Of a DNA stretch of 19,380 nucleotides, positions 14,528 through 19,380 are shown in pieces. The position numbers were made by a program, and so were the translations under genes. Below the pieces are notes generated by a model. It saw only the letters and a program-made list of their open reading frames with translations, made no database searches and was not told where the DNA came from. The DNA lies in assembly GCA_020425485.1 (NCBI GenBank), contig JAGQRL010000071.1:1-19380 (forward strand), written 5' to 3'. Positions within the stretch are counted from its first letter, which is position 1; each line of letters begins with the position of its first letter. This DNA is from Rhodospirillaceae bacterium (lineage in GTDB: Bacteria > Pseudomonadota > Alphaproteobacteria > DSM-16000 > Inquilinaceae).

Positions 14528-15130
14528 TCAATCGGCAGGTATGTCGACCGGCGACCGCAGGTAGGGCTCCAGCGCCCGCTCCACCCGATCGGTGGTGTGA
14601 TCCACCGAGCATTCGGTGGTGTCCACCACGATATGGGCGTGGGCGTAGATGGGGTGGCGCTTGGCCATCAGCTCGCTGAGGATGCGCCGCGGATTGCCTT
14701 CGTTGAGCAGCGGCCGGGTGTTGCGCCGGGCGGTGCGGCTGAGCAGCACCTCCAGATTGGCGCGCAGCCACACCGCGATCCCCCGCTCCAGCACCAGGGC
14801 GCGCGTCTGCGGATCGATGAAGGCGCCGCCGCCGGTGGAGAGCACCAGGGGCGCCTGGCTGAGCAGCCGGCGAATCACCCGCCGCTCGCAATCGCGGAAG
14901 GCCGGTTCGCCCCACACCGAGAAAATGTCCTTCACCGAGCAGCCGGCCGCCTGTTCGATTTCCTGGTCGGCATCGGCGAAGGGCAGCGACAGGCGCTTGG
15001 CGAGGCGCCGGCCCACCGCCGTCTTGCCGGCCCCCATCAGCCCCACCAGCACCACCGAGCGGTCGAGCAGGCCGGGTGTCTCCGGGCTCGGGTCGGGGTC
15101 GCGGATGGGGTGGCGAAGGTGCGGCGGCAT
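14528..15130 (-). CDS. aroK: Shikimate kinase
   Basis: Predicted 200-aa enzyme that phosphorylates shikimate with ATP. Motifs: Walker A GLMGAGKTAVG (30-40), shikimate-binding DADQEIE (53-59) with the following VWGEPAFRDCE (72-82), GGGAF (100-104), and the lid RNTRPLL (136-142). All key residues are present. ATG 15130 gives about 24 extra N-terminal residues before the kinase core; this Pro-rich extension is plausible for alphaproteobacteria, but a start further inside cannot be excluded. The longer in-frame extension to 15250 is rejected because it is low-complexity and crosses the divergent promoter region. It is upstream of aroB on the same strand. Confidence 0.95.
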   Translation of the reverse strand: MPPHLRHPIRDPDPSPETPGLLDRSVVLVGLMGAGKTAVGRRLAKRLSLPFADADQEIEQAAGCSVKDIFSVWGEPAFRDCERRVIRRLLSQAPLVLSTGGGAFIDPQTRALVLERGIAVWLRANLEVLLSRTARRNTRPLLNEGNPRRILSELMAKRHPIYAHAHIVVDTTECSVDHTTDRVERALEPYLRSPVDIPAD

Positions 15131-15162
15131 TCCGGAGTCCGGTCCAGTGGCAGCAGTGAGGG

Positions 15163-15184
15163 AACGGCGGTGCAACGGCGGTGC
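15163..15184. repeat. Perfect tandem 11-bp repeat in the aroK divergent promoter region
   Basis: AACGGCGGTGC occurs twice in a row (15163-15173, 15174-15184), 33 bp upstream of the aroK start. The one-turn spacing is compatible with a regulator site, but could equally be slippage in GC-rich DNA. Confidence 0.6.
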
Positions 15185-15222
15185 GGAAGGCTGGGGACCG
15201 GCGCGGAGATGCCCATCCGGTC

Positions 15223-15250
15223 TTGACAGGGCCTGTCCGTCGCATAGCAC
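15223..15250 (+). promoter_or_regulatory. Candidate sigma-70-type promoter for the small membrane protein
   Basis: A consensus -35 TTGACA (15223-15228), 16-base spacer and -10-like TAGCAC (15245-15250) lie about 49 bases before the GTG at 15299. The odd palindrome ACAGG-G-CCTGT (15226-15236) overlaps the -35 and could be an operator. Confidence 0.5.
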
Positions 15251-15298
15251 AGTGGCGCCGATTCAGGGAATCGTAACCGAACAGAGGGAGCCGTCCAC

Positions 15299-15490
15299 GT
15301 GGCTCGGCGGCGCAGTTCCGTGTTTCACCAGCACCAGGGTCCCAGCTTCGGGGCCCGGCTTTTCCGCGTCGTGCTGGTGCTGTTGGTGCTCACCGTGATC
15401 GGCGGCGCCATCTTCCTCGGCTTCTGGGATGTCCAGCCGCCGGTGGAGAGGGTGGAACGCTCGGTCCCGCGCGAGCGCTTCCTGCCATAG
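15299..15490 (+). CDS. Small single-pass membrane protein (63 aa)
   Basis: Predicted 63-aa inner-membrane protein with a GTG start preceded by AGAGGGAG about 8 bases upstream. A short basic N-terminus (ARRRSSVFHQHQG) is followed by one strong membrane segment, LVLLVLTVIGGAIFLGFW (26-43), and a C-terminal tail QPPVERVERSVPRERFLP. Charge distribution favours N-in, tail in the periplasm. The function is unknown; I believe similar small proteins occur in other alphaproteobacteria, but cannot check. It is divergent from aroK and has its own good -35 box. The gene ends 21 bases before a large inverted repeat. Confidence 0.75.
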   Translation: MARRRSSVFHQHQGPSFGARLFRVVLVLLVLTVIGGAIFLGFWDVQPPVERVERSVPRERFLP

Positions 15491-15511
15491 AGCCGGTCAG
15501 TTTTTACGGCG

Positions 15512-15583
15512 CCGGCCCACGCCCCCACCCGGCCAGCCAACGACAGTATGCTGATTGAGTGACCGGGTGGGGGCGTGGGCCGG
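15512..15583. repeat. Perfect 21-bp inverted repeat with 30-base spacer
   Basis: Left arm 15512-15532 begins CCGGCCCACG and is the exact reverse complement of the right arm 15563-15583, which ends CGTGGGCCGG. The 30-base spacer (15533-15562) is notably AT-richer. It lies between convergent genes (15490 and 15636). There is no T-run 3' of the stem on either strand: plus-strand Ts at 15501-15505 precede it. So it is not a standard intrinsic terminator. The 10-base core GGGTGGGGGC recurs at 15614-15623. Possible identities are a REP/MITE-like element, a protein-binding palindrome or a bidirectional terminator. Confidence 0.85.
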
Positions 15584-15635
15584 AACCGCGTCCGCCGGAG
15601 GCGAAAACGTTCTGGGTGGGGGCCGCGGCGGGCGG

Positions 15636-16163
15636 CTACTCCACCTCCTCGAACGGGTAGACCCCGTAGAGCGAGTCGCGCGGCAGCCAGCCGCGGCGGC
15701 CTTCCAGGTCGACGAAGCACCAGTCGCCGTCGCGGGCATCGGCCGGCGGGCAGTGGTCCAGCCCACCCAGCACGCCCGGCTGCACCAGTGCTACGGTGCG
15801 CGCGGTATCGGTCGGCTCCTCCTGCAGCGGCAGGATGTCCTCGCCCTGCACCATCACGTTGCGCTGCCCCGACAGCAGGCTGTGGAACACCCAGCCCTCG
15901 ATGCCCTCGAAATCGCGGATGCGCCGCCAGTTGCCGAACTCGGCGATGATCTCCACCGGCAGGCCGGCGCGCACGTAGATCCACTCGATGGGGTATTGTT
16001 CGCCCGGCCCGGTGCGCAGGTTCACCTCGTCTGCCCTGAGCGTGACGAAGCGCGGCACCGGCAGCCCGGTTTCCGATTGCGCCGCCGCCGGCCCGCTTCC
16101 GGCCGACAGCATGGCTGCCAGTGCCAGCAGCACCACGCCCACACCCCTGCGACACGCCGACAT
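15636..16163 (-). CDS. Secreted bacterial SH3-domain protein
   Basis: Predicted 175-aa exported protein. A signal peptide (1-28) has Arg residues, the hydrophobic core GVVLLALAAMLSAG and a likely cleavage at PAAA-Q. Two SH3-like units follow: the first has VNLRTGPGEQYPIEW (47-61) and FGNWRRIRDFEGIEGWVF (76-93), the second DGDWCFVDLEGRRGWLPRDS (145-164). Cys138 and Cys149 may form a periplasmic disulfide. Such SH3 proteins are thought to bind cell-wall or protein ligands; no enzyme domain is present. ATG 16163 has AGAGGA 6 bases upstream. It is divergent from the dehydrogenase gene, with a 143-bp shared promoter region; I recall this pairing from alphaproteobacteria. Confidence 0.9.
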   Translation of the reverse strand: MSACRRGVGVVLLALAAMLSAGSGPAAAQSETGLPVPRFVTLRADEVNLRTGPGEQYPIEWIYVRAGLPVEIIAEFGNWRRIRDFEGIEGWVFHSLLSGQRNVMVQGEDILPLQEEPTDTARTVALVQPGVLGGLDHCPPADARDGDWCFVDLEGRRGWLPRDSLYGVYPFEEVE

Positions 16164-16306
16164 CGCAAATCCTCTTTCAGACCGTCCGCCCGTTGCTTCG
16201 TCCGGAATTCGCCCGGCCGCGTCAAGTCACTGTGCCTCTGGTTGCTGGACAAGGGGCGGTGGCGCGCTGTATCGACGCGGAGAACCGGCGCGCTGGAAGC
16301 AGGCTT

Positions 16307-17296
16307 ATGGCAGACCGCAAACGCCCCTACGTCATCGTCACCCGCAAGCTGCCCGATGCGATCGAGACGCGGATGATGGAGTTGTTCCGGGTTCGCCTGA
16401 ACCTGGACGACGCGGCGATGACCAAGGACGACCTGATCGCCGCGGTGGCCGAGGCCGACGCCCTGGTGCCGACGGTGACCGACAAGATCGACCGCGAGGT
16501 GATCGAAAAGGCCGGCCCCCAGCTCAAGCTGATCGCCAGCTTCGGCACCGGTGTGGACCACATCGACCTGAATGCCGCCAAGGAGCGCGGCATCGCCGTG
16601 ACCAACACGCCCGGCGTGCTGACCGAAGACACCGCGGACATGACCATGGCGCTGATCCTGGCCACCGCCCGGCGGCTGACCGAGGGCGTGGACCTGGTGC
16701 GCAAGGGCGAATGGACCGGCTGGAGCCCCACCGGCATGCTGGGCGCCCGGCTGTCCGGCAAGCGGCTGGGCATCGTCGGCATGGGCCGCATCGGCAGTGC
16801 CGTGGCCAGGCGCGCCCGCGGCTTCAACCTGTCGATCCACTACCACAACCGCCGCCGCGTCCATCAGGAGCTGGAAGAAGAGCTGGAGGCGACCTACTGG
16901 GACAGCCTGGACCAGATGCTGGCGCGCATGGACATCGTCTCGGTCAACTGTCCCCACACGCCGGCCACCTACCACCTGCTGTCGGCCCGCCGGCTGGACC
17001 TGATGCGGCGCGAAGCCCTGCTGGTGAACACGTCGCGCGGCGAGGTGGTGGACGAAGCCCATCTGGTGAAGATGCTGCAGCGGGGCGACATCGCCGGTGT
17101 CGGCCTGGATGTCTACGAGCACGAGCCGGCGGTGAACCCGCGGCTGCTGCGCCACCCCCACGCGGTGCTGCTGCCCCATATGGGCTCCGCCACGCTTGAG
17201 GGCCGCATGGACATGGGCGAGAAGGTGATCATCAACATCCGCGTCTATTTCGACGGCCATTCGCCGCCCGACCGGGTGCTGGTGACGGAATTCTAG
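16307..17296 (+). CDS. D-2-hydroxyacid dehydrogenase (glyoxylate/hydroxypyruvate reductase type)
   Basis: Predicted 329-aa NAD(P)H-dependent oxidoreductase interconverting 2-keto acids and D-2-hydroxy acids, probably glyoxylate/glycolate or hydroxypyruvate/D-glycerate (GyaR-like). Substrate-binding motif LIASFGTGVDHIDL (75-88), nucleotide-binding GIVGMGRIGSA (155-165), and catalytic Arg244 (NTSRGEVVDE), Glu273 (EHEPAVNP) and His291 (LLPHMGSAT) are all present. Length is normal. ATG 16307 gives the usual MADRKRPYVIVTRKLP N-terminus; the RBS GGAAGC is moderate. An upstream in-frame extension to 16121 overlaps the divergent SH3 gene and is rejected. Its TAG shares the CTAG palindrome with the convergent MoeB-type gene. 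Confidence 0.95.
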   Translation: MADRKRPYVIVTRKLPDAIETRMMELFRVRLNLDDAAMTKDDLIAAVAEADALVPTVTDKIDREVIEKAGPQLKLIASFGTGVDHIDLNAAKERGIAVTNTPGVLTEDTADMTMALILATARRLTEGVDLVRKGEWTGWSPTGMLGARLSGKRLGIVGMGRIGSAVARRARGFNLSIHYHNRRRVHQELEEELEATYWDSLDQMLARMDIVSVNCPHTPATYHLLSARRLDLMRREALLVNTSRGEVVDEAHLVKMLQRGDIAGVGLDVYEHEPAVNPRLLRHPHAVLLPHMGSATLEGRMDMGEKVIINIRVYFDGHSPPDRVLVTEF

Positions 17297-18060
17297 GCCC
17301 CGTCCGCGCCAGCACCGCACAGGGGGCAGGCGGGGTCCTTGGCCACGGCGATCTTGTCGAAGGTCATGCGCAGCACGTCCACCAGCAGCAGGTGGCCGGC
17401 CAGGCTGTCGCCCAGGCCCAGCAGCTCCTTCACCGCCTCGATCGCCTGCAGGGTGCCGATCAGCCCGGCCAGCGCCCCCAGCACGCCGGCTTCAGCACAG
17501 CTCGGCACCACGCCCGGCGGCGGCGGGCTGGGGAAGATGCAGCGGTAGCACGGCAGGTCCGGCCGGTAGCCCTTGGACACGGTGACCTGGCCTTCGAAGC
17601 GCAGGATCGCCGCCGTCACCAGCGGCTTGCGGGCGACGTGGCAGGTGTCGGCCAGCAGGAAACGGGTGGCGAAATTGTCCGACCCGTCGATCACCAGGTC
17701 GTAGCCGGCCACCAGGCCGGCAGCGCTGTCCGCGTCCACCCGCTGGCGGTGGCGCTCCACGGTGACCAGCGGGTTCAGCCGCTCCAGCCGTTCCGCCGCA
17801 CTGTCCACCTTGGGCTGGCCGACCGAGGGCGTGTCGTGGATCACCTGGCGCTGCAGGTTGGTGAGGTCGACCACGTCGTCGTCGACGACGCCCAGCCGCC
17901 CCACGCCGGCCGCCGCCAGGTAGAGCAGGGCGGGCGCGCCCAGCCCGCCGGCGCCCACCACCAGCACCGAAGCCGCCGCCAGGGCCTGCTGCCCGGCGCC
18001 GCCGATCTCCGGCAGCATGATGTGTCGTGCGTATCGTTGCAGGTAGTCCTGGGTTAACAT
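17293..18060 (-). CDS. moeB: MoeB/ThiF-type E1-like sulfur-carrier adenylyltransferase
   Basis: Predicted 255-aa enzyme that adenylates the C-terminus of a ubiquitin-like sulfur carrier (MoaD or ThiS) for molybdopterin or thiamine synthesis. Motifs: YARHIMLPEIG (10-20), VLVVGAGGLGAPALLYL (32-48), VDDDVVDLTNLQRQ (59-72), GSDNFATRFL (126-135), and the zinc-binding pairs CYRC (171-174) and CPLC (245-248). PSCAEAGVLG (186-195) carries the conserved Cys of MoeB/ThiF. No rhodanese domain follows, so it is MoeB rather than the longer MOCS3 form; ThiF cannot be excluded. ATG 18060 fits the family start; an upstream GTG at 18102 would add 14 residues. Its stop codon overlaps the convergent dehydrogenase stop in CTAG. 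Confidence 0.92.
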   Translation of the reverse strand: MLTQDYLQRYARHIMLPEIGGAGQQALAAASVLVVGAGGLGAPALLYLAAAGVGRLGVVDDDVVDLTNLQRQVIHDTPSVGQPKVDSAAERLERLNPLVTVERHRQRVDADSAAGLVAGYDLVIDGSDNFATRFLLADTCHVARKPLVTAAILRFEGQVTVSKGYRPDLPCYRCIFPSPPPPGVVPSCAEAGVLGALAGLIGTLQAIEAVKELLGLGDSLAGHLLLVDVLRMTFDKIAVAKDPACPLCGAGADGA

Positions 18061-18120
18061 CCTGTGTGTCGCTAGTTGTGAAGCGTGTGGACTTCCGTTC
18101 ACCAGCCGTTAACGCTACCA

Positions 18121-18138
18121 CCGCACACTAGTGCGCGG
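18121..18138. promoter_or_regulatory. Near-perfect 18-bp palindrome in the moeB-ATPase divergent region
   Basis: CCGCACACTAGTGCGCGG is a palindrome except for one mismatched pair, centred on CTAG. It lies in the 146-bp divergent region, about 69 bp upstream of the ATPase start, and could be an operator for either gene. No clear -35/-10 pair was found. Confidence 0.4.
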
Positions 18139-18206
18139 CCCAGGGTTCGGGCAGTGGTTGCACAGTCACATCGGCGTCGGTGGAAGACTGAGGGGGGCGG
18201 TGGCGC

Positions 18207-19380
18207 ATGCAACTCGGTGGACTTCTGATTGCCTACGGCTTGGTTACCGAAGCCGACGTTGAGCGGGCAATCGACCGGCAGGCGCAAAAGGGCGGTCGCC
18301 TCGGCGAGAACCTGATTGCGCTTGGCCTGATCACCCAGGAACAGCTTGAAACGGTGCTCTACAAGGCGCCGCTGGTGCCGCGTACCGTCGCCGATACCGG
18401 CATCGCCCTCAACAGCATGCTGCGGCTGATGATCAAGTCCATGGCGGTGGACGGCCATGAGACGCCGACGGAGCTGATGGGCCGCATGAAGCTGCCCTAC
18501 AGCGTGGTGACGGCGCTGTGCCAGGTGGCCGGCGACCGCAAGCTGATCGAAGCGCTGGGGGCGGCCGGCATCCGCACCACCGAGCTGCGCTACGGCCTCA
18601 CCTCCATGGGGCGCGACTGGGCGGCCGAGGCGCTGGACCAGAACCGCTATGTCGGGCCGTGCCCGGTATCGCTTGCCCAATACACCCATCAGAGCCTGCG
18701 CCAGCGCATCTCCAACGAACGGATCGAGCGCGAGCGCATCCTGGAATACTTCTCCAACATCGTCGTGTCCGACGACCTGGTGCGCCGCGTCGGCCCGGCC
18801 ATCAACTCCATGCGGGCGATGCTGCTGTTCGGCCCGCCGGGTAACGGCAAGACCACCATTGCCGAAAAGATCGGCCGCATCTTCAAGGACATCATCTTCA
18901 TCCCCCATGCCATCGAGGTGGATGGCCAGATCGTCAAGTTCTACGACCCGTCGATCCACGAAACGCCGGAAACCGGCGAGATGGGCAATGCCGGGGCGGC
19001 CAGCCAGCTGCGCGGCGGCGACTACGACCAGCGCTGGGTGCCCTGCCGCAGGCCGCTGGTGATGGCCGGCGGCGAGTTGACCATGGAGATGCTGGACCTG
19101 CAGTTCAACGAGCTGGCGCGCTTCTACGAAGCGCCGCTGCACGTGAAGGCGATCAACGGCACCTTCATCATCGACGACTTCGGCCGCCAGATCGTGCGGC
19201 CCCAGGAGCTGCTGAACCGCTGGATCGTGCCGCTGGAAGCCCGCGTGGACTATCTGAAGCTGCACACCGGCAACAGCGTGCAGGTGCCGTTCGACGAGTT
19301 CGTGGTGTTCTCCACCAACCTGACGCCGGACGATCTGGTGGATCCCGCCTTCCTGCGCCGCATTCCCTACAAGCTGGAAA
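18207..19380 (+). CDS. AAA-type ATPase with MshE-N-like N-terminus (partial at window end)
   Basis: The frame is open from ATG 18207 to the end of the window (391 codons, 3' end missing). GAGGGGGG lies about 7 bases upstream of the ATG. Residues about 1-50 read as two short repeats, GLLIAYGLVTEADVERAI and GENLIALGLITQEQLETV, resembling the MshE/GspE N-terminal domain. Residues about 60-160 form a helical linker. The ATPase core has Walker A GPPGNGKT (209-216), Walker B TFIIDDFG (319-326, with Asp323/Asp324 but no Glu directly after), and sensor-1-like VVFSTNL near the end. It is not a secretion ATPase in its core: the layout is AAA/MoxR-like. The function is unknown; a chaperone or helicase-loader-like role is only speculation. 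Confidence 0.85.
   Translation, partial: MQLGGLLIAYGLVTEADVERAIDRQAQKGGRLGENLIALGLITQEQLETVLYKAPLVPRTVADTGIALNSMLRLMIKSMAVDGHETPTELMGRMKLPYSVVTALCQVAGDRKLIEALGAAGIRTTELRYGLTSMGRDWAAEALDQNRYVGPCPVSLAQYTHQSLRQRISNERIERERILEYFSNIVVSDDLVRRVGPAINSMRAMLLFGPPGNGKTTIAEKIGRIFKDIIFIPHAIEVDGQIVKFYDPSIHETPETGEMGNAGAASQLRGGDYDQRWVPCRRPLVMAGGELTMEMLDLQFNELARFYEAPLHVKAINGTFIIDDFGRQIVRPQELLNRWIVPLEARVDYLKLHTGNSVQVPFDEFVVFSTNLTPDDLVDPAFLRRIPYKLE

Noticed and set aside
13148..15226. 692-aa plus-strand frame over aroB and aroK
   Set aside because: Antisense to two certain enzymes; no recognisable domain despite its length.
15512..15583. Calling the 21-bp inverted repeat an ordinary intrinsic terminator
   Set aside because: No T-run follows the stem on either strand and the loop is 30 bases; kept as an unexplained repeat.
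1..19380. CRISPR, tRNA, rRNA, transposase, integrase or attachment sites
   Set aside because: None was seen; no spaced repeat array, cloverleaf, or mobile-element protein motif was found by eye.

Overview
The window is GC-rich chromosomal DNA, probably from an alphaproteobacterium of the Rhodospirillales type. This is inferred from gene order: aroK-aroB followed by a CBS/HlyC-CorC protein, and a secreted SH3 protein divergent from a D-2-hydroxyacid dehydrogenase. No organism-specific marker was read. There is no rRNA, tRNA, CRISPR array or recognisable insertion sequence.

Left and centre (70-11241) form a Ter-type stress-response island. It holds a 54-aa basic protein and a TerD-like domain fused to a trypsin/HtrA-type protease (both minus). 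Divergent from these is a tightly coupled plus-strand operon: phosphoribosyltransferase-TRSP, HAD hydrolase and StiP-family protein. These three, with a convergent CitE/HpcH-type lyase, match the Ter-linked pathway predicted to make a nucleoside-like metabolite. The ATP-grasp ligase usually seen with it is absent from the window. Next, all on the plus strand, come a TerA-like double-domain protein, a Ca2+/cation antiporter, a HAD-IB phosphatase, two canonical TerD proteins with intact calcium-binding motifs, and a soluble TerB-like plus J-domain protein. The inferred theme is calcium sensing (TerA/TerD), calcium flux (antiporter), proteostasis (protease, J-domain protein) and a small-molecule pathway.

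From about 11.4 to 15.3 kb a housekeeping minus-strand run encodes shikimate kinase, 3-dehydroquinate synthase, a HlyC/CorC-family membrane protein and an 83-aa protein. From 15.3 kb to the end are a small single-pass membrane protein, a secreted SH3 protein, a D-2-hydroxyacid dehydrogenase, a MoeB/ThiF-type E1-like enzyme and the start of an AAA-type ATPase cut by the window edge.

The most interesting points are the TerD-protease fusion with degraded calcium motifs, the calcium antiporter inside the Ter cluster with a leader that can fold two ways, a perfect 21-bp inverted repeat between convergent genes (15512-15583), and the rearranged Ter metabolite pathway. Everything is read from sequence by eye; no database or folding program was run.
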